This document shows positions 23,032-36,769 of a stretch of 64,000 bases of DNA, one piece after another. The stretch lies in NCBI GenBank assembly GCA_933228675.1, contig OW121744.1:100721122-100785121 (forward strand). Reading direction: 5' to 3'. Each line of letters begins with the position of its first letter. Position 1 is the first letter of the stretch. A model generated the notes under the pieces. That model was not told the origin of the DNA. It worked only from the letters and a program-made list of their open reading frames with translations, and did no database searches. Made by a program: the position numbers and the translations under genes. Origin of the DNA: Stomorhina lunata. Lineage: Eukaryota; Arthropoda; Insecta; Diptera; Rhiniidae.

Positions 23032-24204
23032 TGTCGCTTATACATAGTGTGTCGGTGTGAAGGCTTTAAAGCTCTTCTGCAAAAGTTCGCATATTGTACT
23101 GTAGAGCTGGACATCTGTGCTCTAGTTTAATATATCGGCTTACAAACTTCCGATTCAGCCTTAAAAGTCTTCAAAATATAGTTTCCTTTATTTAGTACTA
23201 TATTCTCTTTCATCCCAATTTTTAACAAATAACATCACTTAAGCGATTTTTCACCTAAAAAGCTTGTTTATATGTATTTAAAATTTTCCCATTTAACCTT
23301 CAACAAGTTTTATTTTAAAACCTAAATAATTCATTGGAAACTTAAAGGCATGTGTAAGTGAAGCATCGTTCATCATTAATGATGATTATTTAACATGATT
23401 ATGAAAATGGTAATTACAATGAAATAAATAGTTTAGTAAACTACACAGCTTACAAGTGTTAGTACATAAATATTAAGGGTATTCACAAAGGCACTTATCT
23501 AATCGTATTTTTATATTATAAAAAAGTCTTAGTCCTTAAATATTTTTAAAAACTATATTCAAATTTTTCACATAGAATTTTAACGAAGATTTTTTTTAAA
23601 GATACAACACCTTGTGAATACCTTTATTGTATGTATTAAAGTGTTTACACTAGTACAATATTAATTTGAAATTTTGTAAAGCTATTAGAGATGCTTCTTG
23701 TTTGTACTATTTGTACATTTGTAATGAGTTTAGCTTTAGAGAGATGTTGTTGATGGAATGTTCATTTAACTGCAACTACCACATTATTGACTTAAGAATG
23801 TGGTTCGCATTGTAAAATTGATGCTAAACAAAAAACCCCCCTCCTCTATCGTTTGCTCAAATATTCTGTTGTATTCACAGCTATAGTATAGTAAATAGTC
23901 ATTGCTCTGATAATACAGTAGAAGCTTGTTGGTTTGTTTCAGTTATTCGAACAGTTTTCTGTGTATGTTGTAAAATTTAGATGAAAACGAAGTGAAGTTC
24001 TAATATCAAGAATTTTTAATTTAAGTTTTTATAACGTTTTAGCGGGACTCTACTGTTTGTATCATTATTGTTTTTTTTTCTTTTCTGAAAACAAAAAACT
24101 TATAACAAAATATTTTATATAATTTTCTGTAAATGGTTTTAACTGAAACCAAAAAAAAATTATTTATAAATCGATTTCAGTGAAAGAAAATTGAAAAAGG
24201 AATA
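23032..24204. other. AT-rich spacer
   Basis: No gene, RNA or tandem repeat recognised in either strand. Confidence 0.45.
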
Positions 24205-25442
<1,238 letters not shown>

Positions 25443-26920
25443 AACTCTGCAGTTATAACGAGGAAAAATACTTTTTCCGTTTAAACTGCTATAAATTCTG
25501 TTATAACGTTTTGTTTTCAAAACAAAAGCTCTGCTGGCCATTAAAGTTGAGCTATTCCTTTGAAACTTTTAACTTTAATTATCCTCATAATGAGCTTTTG
25601 AGTTATTTGCTATTTTTTGCGCCTCTTAATACGGCCTACTAATTAAATGTTTCTAAGCAATTAATTAAAAAGCCAAACAAGTATGAAAAAATAATAAGAA
25701 AAACTGGTCAAGGTATACTTTCTCCTTGACTACTTAAATCAAAGATAAAATAAATAAAATAAAATAAATTTATGACTAAAAAGATGAACTTAAGAAAAAA
25801 ATTTAAACAAAAAAAAATTTACAAAATCTTCAAACTATCATATGGAAGATTTAAAGAAGATAAATGATGTTAGCCTATAAGACATTTAAACTCTATTACC
25901 CTAAAAACCCAACAGATACCGGAAGAATTCATTTAAATCCCATTTTTTTTTCTTTTTTAACAAAAAACCTTCAAAACTGTCTTAAACCTTTATCAAAACA
26001 TTATTTTAACCAAAAATCACAATTTTTCACCACAAATATCCGTTGCCATTTATTTGATTGAGGTATTTTAGCAATTTTTAAATGGTATGTGAAAAAAAGC
26101 GTATAATAAAAGTTAACAAACAATTATTTTAATACCTTTTAACCCAAATACTTCTTAAACTGCTCAATAGCAACTTATCATGTCTTAAACTTTATTCTTT
26201 CTCCACATTCATATAACGGCCATCAAAAAGTTTTGCGGAACGAACTACTACTGCTGCTGACATATGGGGGGCTTTTTTGCTTTACAGGCATAAATTTTAA
26301 ACCGAATACAAAAAAAACGCAAACTTACACTTAAATTACGGGAATACAAAAATTGCAAGTAAAAATGAGAAGAAAAAACATTAAACAATTTGTAAATGTT
26401 TAATGTTTTTTTTTTCAAGAAAGTAAAGAATTTTGTTATGGTGGCTATATCCAACCCAGTTTAAATGAACACATTTTAAACATTACAATACATATCGCTA
26501 AATAACAGTGAAGGAGAAAATTTGAAAGACAAATGCTCTGAATGACTCGCTATAAGCCTCTAAGATCCTAGGGTTAGCGTCACGGATAAACAACCGCCAC
26601 TCTGGTGGCCGCCCATGACTCTATGATACTCTAAACTTAAATCGAAACAGTTTTAATGCTTAGAAGAATCTGTTCTGTACGTATTCAGAGCAATTGGGAT
26701 TCTGGTGAAAAGCTTTCAAAAAGAAGGAGCTTTTACAGTGGTTGCGTTGTAATCCCTAACATAATGTCTGACATAGCAATTACCATTGACTATTCTCAGC
26801 CCGTTCCGCTGATCACACATCTGCAGCAGATAGAGAAGCATGATAGCAAATTTCAAATAAATTGGGTATCGACTTACAAATTTTTCCGCGAGAATTGAAG
26901 AGCATTTAGTTAAGCAAATA
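25443..26920. other. AT-rich region with one less AT-rich patch
   Basis: Mostly AT-rich without recognisable genes. The stretch 26540-26640 (CTAGGGTTAGCGTCACGG, CCGCCACTCTGGTGGCCGCC) is unusually GC-rich for the window. It is followed by an 80-codon ORF (26656-26898) with no domain I recognise. It may be a decayed transposon or a small unrecognised exon; I cannot decide. Confidence 0.35.
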
Positions 26921-27189
26921 ATAGACTAACGCCTGTCGGTGTAGTCTGTAGTTATAGTCTCTAGTAGAAGTTTTCAGTCAGAATCTCTCTTCCAGGCATA
27001 AGGTTAGGTCATGTCACTCAATGCTAATTTTTGGCTAAATATGCAAATATATGCAGATAATTTATTTATTGCTGTAAAGCTAAGACTTTGGGCTTTAAGT
27101 CCATATAATATTTATTCGCTAGGTCTGGACTGAAAAAAGTTATTGTTTGGCGAAATGTGTGTCGGTTACTTTTTATAAATTTTTAATTC
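26921..27189 (-). repeat. Family D fragment, inverted copy
   Basis: Contains GGTTAGGTCATGTCACTCAA and GGCTAAATATGCAAATATAT (27033-27052), the reverse complement of the family D unit found at 29.6-31.9 kb. It is cut on the right by the Helitron-like element. Confidence 0.7.
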
Positions 27190-27985
27190 TTTTTATACCC
27201 TTCACCACCATAGGTGGAAAGGGTATTATAAGTTTGTGCTGATGTATGTAACGCATAGAAATATTTGTCTTAGATCCACCTTTTAGTATACCAATAGGCT
27301 TAGAAACACTTTCTGAGCCGATTTAGCGACGTAAGTCCGTCTGGACGGCTGGCTGGACCCCATGTGAACCATGTAATCAAAGTACAGGTCGCAATTTTTA
27401 AGATAATTTGATGAAATTTGGCACAGATCATTTTTTTTATAGTGGGACCATGGTTATTGAAATTCGTGAAAATCGGTCCATTATTTTTGGTACCTCCCAT
27501 AGGTTCCACTTCCCGAAATTAATGCTTTGGCCACAAAAATCAATATTTTTTCATGAAATTAAAAACTAATACTGCTCATGCTAACCAAAATCACTGTACC
27601 AAATTTCGTTGAAATCGGTCCACATTTGACCATAGCTCCCATACAAACTCTTCTGTCAAAACGCACTAAATGAGACAAAAATCTATAAAACGCTCGTAAA
27701 TCTGAAGATAATGAGAATTTTGAGTCTATTTTTTGCATACATAATTTTTGTAAAAAATGTAATCGATTTGAAAAAATTTCGAGATAATTGGTCCACTTTT
27801 GACTTTAGCTCTCATATAAGTCCAAATGACGGAAATAGCTTAAATATTAAAAGTTTTGCGAAAATGTTTGTATGATGGCAAAATTTAGCAAATATTTGTC
27901 TTTATACAGGAAAAAGAATACCTTTGACCTTTGTGGTGAAGGGCATCGTATGGTCGGCCTTGACCGACTATACTTATTTTCTTAC
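27190..27985 (+). mobile_element. Helitron-like (DINE-1/INE-1 type) element inserted in family D
   Basis: Begins TTTTATACCCTTCACC, then GGTGGAAAGGGTATTATAAG, a hairpin-like end closely matching the general DINE-1 pattern, and continues with GTATGTAACGCA. The GTCCGTCTGGACGG segment near 27330 is the GTCY-like core. Three related sub-blocks each contain AAATCGGTCCAC or ATTGGTCCAC (about 27470, 27615 and 27790). It ends near GGTCGGCCTTGACCGACTATA. No coding capacity. Flanks on both sides are family D material, so it is a nested insertion. Confidence 0.65.
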
Positions 27986-28560
27986 TTATTTTTGACAGAA
28001 AATCTTCTCACATACTAATCACTATAACTATGACTTAGGGATGTTACAGAGACTATGACTAGAGATCTTATTAGACTATGACTAGAAAACAATGGCTGGA
28101 GTCTACGGCTAGACAGCATTCCAATTAGACTTGTAGTAGACTTAGTTAATTCTAAACTTAAATTAGACCATAACTAGACTTGAACTAGGCTATAACAGGG
28201 CTTTAAACTGCCATTAGCTATGACACTTAAAATCCTTTGACTATGACTTAAAATAATGGCCCTAGGTCGATAGCTACATGTTTATAGGCCAAGTGTTACT
28301 AGACACAATTTCAAAAAACTTGACAAATCCTAAACTAGACTTCAAGTAAACTTAAACTAGACTTGAAGACTTAAAGTAGACTTTAACTAGACTTGAAATA
28401 GGCTTTAAAAATACTTTAAACAGACATTAACTGGACTGGAACTAAGCTTGAATTAACCAGAAATCAATTTGAACTAGAATTTAACTGGATTTTAATTATA
28501 GTTTATCGTGTCTACAACTTGAGGAACTAGGCCTTTAATAACATGTCATTGCTAGTTTAA
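27986..28560. repeat. Decayed short-period repeat (GACTATGACTAGA / GACTTGAACTAG)
   Basis: Many degenerate copies of a motif of about 12-20 bp related to GACTATGACTAGA and TAGACTTGAACTAG. Blocks of the same motif recur inside family D at about 30300-30360, 30610-30665, 31060-31150 and 31630-31710, which links this segment to that family. Confidence 0.65.
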
Positions 28561-29585
28561 TGTTAAATGCTTTTCATTATTACCATTCAATGCAAAGCTT
28601 TTAAACAATTAAATATCATTATAACTTTTCTCTGGAAATTGTTATAAACTTTTAGTGAAAACAAAAGCACTTAAACATTTAGCAAATTCACTTTAATGCT
28701 AAAAAATTTACTATCTCTTTTTATGGCTTTAAATAAAACCTTTCCCCCGGAAGCTGTAAAAGTGAATAAATTGCAGTGTAAAATATAAAAATTTCCTTAA
28801 AATATCCTGGCCACAAAAAAACGAAAACAATTGCAATTTCAAATTCTCTGGCTAACAAAGACTCCAGGGGAGCCCATTTATTAGGCAATAAAACTTTCAT
28901 TTAATGCAACGAGCCAAAGATTTTAAGAAAAATGAAAACAACTAAAACTGAGTTCAAAAAAACCTAAAAAAAAACACTCATTTGTAATTCAATTTTTAAA
29001 ACTAAAACAAAAAATTTTTCATTTCTTTTCAATTTCATTTGAAATTGAATTTTCATTTTTCTATTTTTTTTTTCTTGACGTTTTTTTTAAGTGTTTTAAT
29101 GAGTTTTAATTTGATTAATGATAAATAGAACAGAAAGAAATTTTAAACTATTAAGACTTTAAACATTGGCTACTTTTACTGCTATAACACCAGCCGCTTG
29201 CTGCTGCTGCTATTTACTCGAATGTTTTGCTTTTGAGTCGTTTTATTTTTATGATCTTGATCTACAGCGCGATATTGTTAATAACTTTCATTTAATCTCC
29301 CGTTCAAAACGGACACGAGTCTTGTGTTTTTTTCTTAATGGAGACTTAAGATTTCTTGCTTTTCTTTAGTAGATTTCTTTAGCTACTTTTTAATTACTAC
29401 TTTTTCTTAATTGTCAGCTAAATTGTTTTCAAATAGAACTTGATTTTAATTTTCTTCTAATCATAAATCTTTGCGTTGACGAAGTCTTTAAGAAAAGTTT
29501 TAATATGAATTTTAGATTCTTGAATTGTTTTCTGTAGTTGTATAACAAATGACCAAACAAAGAATTATAAAGTTTTAAAAAAATA
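28561..29585. other. AT-rich region, no supported gene
   Basis: A 67-codon plus ORF at 29166-29369 includes a short GCTGCTGCTGC run and has no recognisable domain. The less AT-rich piece around 28740-28920 could be regulatory, but nothing specific is seen. Confidence 0.4.
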
Positions 29586-31960
29586 ATTGACACACTTTTC
29601 TTTAGAATATAACTTTTTTCAATCACGATCTAGAAGATAAATTTTATATTAAATTAAAGCCTCAGGCCTTAGCTTTACAGCAGTAAATAAATTTTGTGCA
29701 TATATTTGCATATTTAGTCTAAAATCCCTATTGAGTGACATGACCTAACCTAATAAGAACAGTTTTAAGCCGAGTTTTGGATTCGTGAATTTTTTTTGTA
29801 GTTTTGTAGTAAATGACCAAACAAAGAATTAAAAACTGTTATAAAAAATAATTGACACACTTTTCATTAAAATATAACTTTTTTAATGAAAGCCTAGAAA
29901 CTAAATATTATATGAAGTTAAAGGCTGAAACCTTGGCTTTACAACAGTAAATAAATTATCTGCATATATTTGCATATTTAGCCTAAAATCCCTATTAAGT
30001 GGCATGACCTAACCTAATAAGTGAAAAACTGAATTTTAGATTCTTAAAATTTTTTTGTAGTTTCATAGTAAATGACCAAACAAAGAATTAAAAAGTGTTA
30101 TAAAAAATAATTGACACACTTTTCCTTACAATATAACTTTTTTCAATCAAGACCTAGAAAATATTTTTTTTATGGAATTGAAGCCTGAAGTCTTGGCTTT
30201 ATAGCAGTAAATAAATTATTTGCATATATTTGCATATTTAGAATAAAATCCCTATTAAGTGACATGACCTAACATAATACCTGGAAAGTATGATTAGAAA
30301 GACTCTGACTAAAAACTTTGACTAGAGACTATGGTAAGATACTAAGACATGATCTTATAAAAGTAAACTGTTAGCCAAAATTCTACTACTTATTACTTCT
30401 TGTCATCTAAAAAAACATTTTTTAATTTGATTTTTAAAAAAGCCTTTGGCTGCTTTTCTTCTTTAAGTAGAATTTTTACAAATATCTCTTATATCCTTGC
30501 TTTGAACTGAAGCCTGAAATCTTGGCTTTACAGTAACAAATAAATTATCTGCATATATTTGCATATTTAGCCTTAATTCCCTAGTAAGTGGCATGACCTA
30601 ACCTAATACCTGAAAAATATTATTAGAAAGACTCTGACTAGAAACTTTGACTACAGACTAGAACTATGGGTATAAAAAAGTTAAAGTAAATAACTGACAC
30701 ACTTTTCTTTAGTATATAACTTTTTTGAATCAAGGCCTAGAAAAAAAACGTTATATAAAACTAAAGCCTCATTTTGTAGCTTTACATCAGTAAATAAATT
30801 ATTTGCATATATTTGCATATTTAGCCTAAAATCCCTATTAAGACAAAGAATTAAAAAGTGTTATAAAAAATAATTGACACACTTTTCTTTAAAATATAAC
30901 TTTTTTCAATCAAGACCTAGAAAATAAATTTTATATGAAATTAAAGCCTGAAGTCTTGGCTTTACAGCAGTAAGTAAATTATTTGCATATATTTGCATAT
31001 TTAGCCTTAAATCCCTATTGAGTGACATAACCTAACCTTATGCCTGAAAAATATGATTCAAAAGACTCTGACTAAAAACTGCGACTAGAGACTATGGTAA
31101 GAGACTAAGACTAGAAACTATGACTAGATACCATGGCTAGAACAATATGAAAATAAACTATGGCAATATTCCAGTCTCTAAAGAATGACATGATCTCATA
31201 AAAGTAAATTGTTAGCCAAAATTCCAATAATAATTACCTCTTACGTTCTTTAAGAGTCTTTTTAACAATTTGATTTTTAAAAAAGCCTTTGGCTGCTATT
31301 CTTCTTTAAGTAGAATTTTTACAAATATATCAAATATCTTTTTTTTAACAAACTCTTTAGGAAAAGTTTTAAACGGAATTTTAGATTTTTAAATTTTTTT
31401 GTAGTTTTATATTAAAGAATTAAAAAGTTATAAAAAATAATTGACACACTTTTCTTTACAGTATAACTTTTTTTAATCAAGACCTATAAAATAAACATTA
31501 CATTAAATTAAAGCCCGGGATCTTAGCTTTACATCAGTAAATAAATCATCTGCATATATTTGCATATTTAGCCTTAAATCCCTATTGAGTGGCATGACCT
31601 AACCTAATGTCTGGAAAATATGATTTAAAAGACTCTGACTAAAAACTGCGACTAGAGACTATAGTAGGAGATTAAGACTAGAGACAATGGCTATATACCA
31701 TGGCTGGAAAATATAATTATAAAGTATGAAAATATTCTGGTTCCTTGGCTGTATAATAGTATAAAAATCATCTGCAAATATTTGCATATTTACCTAAAAA
31801 TTCCTAAAGAATGAAATGATCTCATAAAAGTAAATTGTTTGCCAAAATTCCAATTTTAATTACCTTATGTCTTCTAACGAGTCTTTTTTACAATTTGGTT
31901 TTAAAAAAGCCTTTGGCTTAAATTCTTCTTTAAGTAGAATTTTTACAAATATTTTGTATT
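29586..31960 (+). repeat. Repeat family D, tandem units of about 260 bp and longer composites
   Basis: The unit start ATTGACACACTTTTC recurs at 29586, 29851, 30110, 30693, 30873 and 31440. The segment TGCATATATTTGCATATTTA recurs at 29697, 29961, 30221, 30550, 30804, 30984, 31551 and, as a variant, 31773. A second module with AAAGCCTTTGGCTG recurs near 30443, 31283 and 31908. Longer composites arise where GACTATGACTAG blocks are included. Copies differ by many point changes. No protein coding is seen. The shared ATTTGCAT is the reverse of the POU octamer ATGCAAAT. Confidence 0.8.
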
Positions 31961-32392
31961 GCTTTTTAAGTGTTAATAAGTACTTTTTTTCATATAAACA
32001 TGTTTATTAAAAAAAAACTGCTGATTGTTTTATATAATTATTTACTTAACTTGTCAATAAATACTTCACAAATATCACAAGTATTTATGTTTTGAGTGCA
32101 AGCGAACGAAAAAAAATCAGCAATTTCAGCGGTTTTAAATATTTATCGACATATTAAAACCAACAATTCAAGAGGTTTTAGTCTGCTTGAAACTGAAGTT
32201 GTATAAAGTAGAGTTCGAAAGCAAAAATTCTCAGATATCTTTATATACTTGAAACAAAGTTTTTAAGAGTTATAAGAAAAAAAAAATGAAGATATAGTTT
32301 TCAGAATTATATAAGAAAACTTTAATTCAACGCTATTAGAATCAAAAACAAATATCAAAATTAGCAAGTATTAGATCACTTAGTCTTTCATG
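31961..32392. other. AT-rich spacer
   Basis: No gene or repeat structure recognised. Confidence 0.45.
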
Positions 32393-32480
32393 ATTTTAGG
32401 CTAAATATGCAAAAATATGCAGATAATTATAAAACTTATGGAAAGCTGATACTTAAGCCTTTAATTTGGTATATATCTTA
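32393..32480 (-). repeat. Family D fragment, inverted copy
   Basis: TTTTAGGCTAAATATGCAAA followed by AATATGCAGATAATTATAAA, GCTGATACTTAAGCC and TTTAATTTGG: the reverse complement of the octamer-bearing part of family D. Confidence 0.65.
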
Positions 32481-32854
32481 TATTCTTAATGTTCTAGTCT
32501 GATTAGTTCTATAACCTTTTGTCTCTTGTCGATTACTACAAAAAATTTTCTTGTATTACAAAATATTTTGAAATAATTCAATAAATCAAAAAAATGTTCA
32601 ATAAAACAAACTAAAACTAATTTGTGAACAGAAAAATGAGTAAATGTTTAACTCACGATTTTAAGTGGTTGGAACTTCCGTTTGCAGTTTCAGCTGTTGG
32701 TAGGTCTTACAGCTACAACTCAAAAATAATAAAAACAATAAAAAGAGTATTATATAAAAAAATTAAAATTGAACCTGATATAAACAAAAAAAATATAAGC
32801 AAACAATCACGTTTTTATTACAAAGAAAATAATAAGGGTATTCAGGAAAGGGAA
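32481..32854. other. AT-rich spacer before array A5
   Basis: A 79-codon ORF at 32624-32863 runs into the satellite and shows no domain; probably chance. Confidence 0.45.
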
Positions 32855-35795
32855 ATTATTTAAAAATTTTCTATAAAAATATAAATTTTTGAAAATGTTC
32901 CTATAAAAATAAGAAATTTTTTAAATACTTGCTTTAAAAATAAGAAATATTGGAAAAATTTCCTATAAAAATAAGATATTTTCGAAAAATTCCCTATAAA
33001 AATAAGAAATTTTCGAAAAATTTCATATGGAAATGATTTTTGAAAATTTTCCTATAAAAATAAGAAGTTTCTTATAACAATAAGAAATTTTTGAAAAAAA
33101 TCCTAACAAAATAAGAAATTTTGGGAAAATTTTCTTCTAAAATAAGAAATTTTTGAAAAATAAAACATTTTTCCAAATTTTCCTATATTATTTTTATTTT
33201 TTTGAAAAATTTCCTATAAAAATAGCAAATTTTTGAAAAATTTCCTATAATAATAGCAAATTTTTGAAAAATATTCTATCAAAATAGGAAATTTTTGAAA
33301 AACTTCCTATCAAAATAAGCAATTTTTGAAAACTTTCCTATAAAAATAGGAAATTTTTAAAAAATTTCCTATAAAAATAGGAAATTTTTGAAAAATTTCC
33401 TATAAAAATAGGAAATTTTTGAAAAATTTCCTATAAAAATAGGAAATTTTTGAAAAATTTCCTATAAAAATAGGAAATTTTTGAAAAATTTCCTATAAAA
33501 ATAGGAAATTTTTGAAAAATTTCCTATAAAAATAGGAAATTTTTGAAAAATTTCCTATAAAAATAGGAAATTTTTGAAAAATTTCCTATAAAAATAGGAA
33601 ATTTTTGAAAAATTTCCTATAAAAATAGGAAATTTTTGAAAAATTTCCTATAAAAATAGGAAATTTTTGAAAAATTTCCTATAAAAATAGGAAATTTTTG
33701 AAAAATTTCCTATAAAAATAGGAAATTTTTCAAAAATTTCCTATAAAAATAGGAAATTTTTGAAAAATTTCCTATAAAAATAGGAAATTTTTGAAAAATT
33801 TCCTATAAAAATAGGAAATTTTTGAAAAATTTCCTATAAAAATAGGAAATTTTTGAAAAATTTCCTATAAAAATAGGAAATTTTTGAAAAATTTCCTATA
33901 AAAATAGGAAATTTTTGAAAAATTTCCTATCAAAATAGGAAATTTTTGAAAAATTTCCTATAAAAATAGGAAATTTTTGAAAAATTTCCTATAAAAATAG
34001 GAAATTTTTGAAAAATTTCCTATAAAAATAGAAAATTTTTGAAAAATTTCCTATAAAAATAGGAAATTTTTGAAGATTTTCCTATAAAAATAGGAAATTT
34101 TTGAAAATTTTCCTATAAAAATAGGAAATTTTTGAAAAATTTCCTATAAAAATAGGAAATTTTTGAAAAATTTCCTATAAAAATAGGAAATTTTTGAAAA
34201 ATTTCCTATAAAACTAGGAAATTTTTGAAAATTTTCCTATAAAAAAGGGAAATTTTTGAAAAATTTCCTATAAAAATAGGAAATTTTTGAAAAATTTTCC
34301 TATAAAAATAGGAAATTTTTGAAAAATTTCCTATAAAAATAGGAAATTTTTGAAAAATTTCCTATAAAAATAGGAAATTTTTGAAAAATTTCCTATAAAA
34401 ATAGGAAATTTTTGAAAAATTTCCTATAAAACTAGGAAATTTTTGAAAATTTTCCTATAAAAAAGGGAAATTTTTGAAAAATTTCCTATAAAAATAGGAA
34501 ATTTTTGAAAAATTTCCTATAAAAATAGGAAATTTTTGAAAAATTTCCTATAAAAATAGGAAATTTTTGAAAAATTTCCTATAAAAATAGGAAATTTTTG
34601 AAAAATTTCCTATAAAAATAGGAAATTTTTGAAAAATTTCCTATAAAAATAGGAAATTTTTGAAAAATTTCCTATAAAAATAGGAAATTTTTGAAAAATT
34701 TCCTATAAAAATAGGAAATTTTTGAAAAATTTCCTATAAAAATAGGAAATTTTTGAAAAATTTCCTATAAAAATAGGAAATTTTTGAAAAATTTCCTATA
34801 AAAATAGGAAATTTTTGAAAAATTTCCTATAAAAATAGGAAATTTTTGAAAAATTTCCTATAAAAATAGGAAATTTTTGAAAAATTTCCTATAAAAATAG
34901 GAAATTTTTGAAAAATTTCCTATAAAAATAGGAAATTTTTGAAAAATTTCCTATAAAAATAGGAAATTTTTGAAAAATTTCCTATAAAAATAGGAAATTT
35001 TTGAAAAATTTCCTATAAAAATAGGAAATTTTTGAAAAATTTCCTATAAAAATAGGAAATTTTTGAAAAATTTCCTATAAAAATAGGAAATTTTTGAAAA
35101 ATTTCCTATAAAAATAGGAAATTTTTGAAAAATTTCCTATAAAAATAGGAAATTTTTGAAAAATTTCCTATAAAAATAGGAAATTTTTGAAAAATTTCCT
35201 ATAAAAATAGGAAATTTTTGAAAAATTTCCTATAAAAATAGGAAATTTTTGAAAAATTTCCTATAAAAATAGGAAATTTTTGAAAAATTTCCTATAAAAA
35301 TAGGAAATTTTTGAAAAATTTCCTATAAAAATAGGAAATTGTTGAAAAATTTCCTATAAAAATAGGAAATTTTTGAAAAATTTCCTATAAAAATAGGAAA
35401 TTTTTGAAAAATTTCCTATAAAAATAGGAAATTTTTGAAAAATTTCCTATAAAAATAGGAAATATTTGAAAAATTTCCTATTCAAATAGGAAATTTTTGA
35501 AAAATTGCCTATAAAAATAGGAAATTTTTGAAAAATTTTTAAAAAATAAGAAATTTTTGAAAAAATTTCCTATAAAAATAACAAATTTTTGAAAAATTTT
35601 CTATAAAAATAGGAAATTTTTGAAAAATTTTTAAAAAATAAGAAATTTTTGAAAAAATTTTCTATAAAAATAACAAATTTTTGAAAAAATTTCCTATAAA
35701 AATAAGATTTTTTTAAAAATTTCCTATAAAATTAAGAAATTTTAGAAAATTTTTCTATAAAAATAATAAATTTTTGAAAAATTTGCTTTAAGAAA
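32855..35795 (+). repeat. Satellite family A, array A5 (+ orientation, highly homogeneous core)
   Basis: About 95 units in the A1 orientation. Diverged left shoulder at 32855-33340, near-perfect canonical core at 33360-35460, diverged right shoulder at 35470-35795. A block with AAACTAGG and AAAAAGGGAAA variants at about 34200-34260 is repeated at about 34430-34480, and single units with central C or CAAAATAGG occur (33730, 33930). Confidence 0.97.
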
Positions 35796-36769
35796 ATAAA
35801 TGTTTGTCTGTATTTTGTTATGATATTCTTTTCAGAGTATAAAAAATTGTTTTTTTTTATAGTGATTGCATCCCTCGTAATCATCTATTTATGAAAGATT
35901 ACATTAAGTCAATTTCCTGTGCCGTGTGTAAGTATTTTGTGGGAATTTATAAAATTACTACTCCCTCATATTATCGTTACTATTTAGATAAAGAAATATT
36001 GAAAACAATTTTTAGTCATGGTGACTCTTCAAATCGTCCAAATTTGTAAAAGAAAAGTGACTAAATTTAAAAAGCATTGAGTGAAATGACTAAATCTATA
36101 AAAAAAAACTGAATAAATAAACTAAAGAATGAAAATTTCGGTTGCACAAAGGATGACACCAAATCTCCAACCAAAAAATGTGAGTTAGCGTTTTTAATAT
36201 AAGACCTTAAATCAACTGCAACAAAGAAACTTAATGATCATGATGATCATGATCACAAATGCATTTTTTGCTTTTCAACTAAAATGTCTTTTAAAGCAAA
36301 CAAAAAAATGTTTAAATGAAAAAAATAAAAAACCTATAACGCTTATTAAACATAAATAAAAATCGTGTATTACTTTTGAAAAAAAAAACAAACTTAATGT
36401 AAAATTACCATTTTTCTTATATTTTGTAGTGGTCATCATTTAGTTTTTTCTTAAGGTTTTTGACCTTTTTTTCGCTTTAGCTTTAGCTTAGCCATAATAT
36501 TCAAAACAGTATATTTTTTTAGTTTTTTGATTTTTTTGAAATTTAATGTAAAATTTTTAAATGTTTATGAGTAAATTATTATAATTTATATTGACAGTTT
36601 TATATGTGGCCACAATTTTCGAAAAGTACCTTAATAATTTGTGGTGAGAAAGCAATTTTTCAGACTCTAATCAAATGTGAAATACCGAAATTGTTAAAAT
36701 ACAAAATATGAATACTTTGTAGTTTTACTAAATTGACATAATTTATGGACTATTTAAACTTTTGTTTAT
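35796..36769. other. Spacer between arrays A5 and A6
   Basis: Unique AT-rich sequence between convergent A arrays. It contains a small cluster of GATCATGATGATCATGATC at about 36237-36257. No gene seen. Confidence 0.45.

Noticed and set aside
26656..26898. 80-codon ORF as a gene
   Set aside because: Composition is somewhat protein-like and upstream DNA is GC-richer, but no domain or splice structure could be recognised; left as unresolved rather than annotated.
29166..29369. 67-codon ORF with Cys and Ala runs
   Set aside because: Explained by a GCTGCTGCTGC run; no domain or splice signals supporting a gene.
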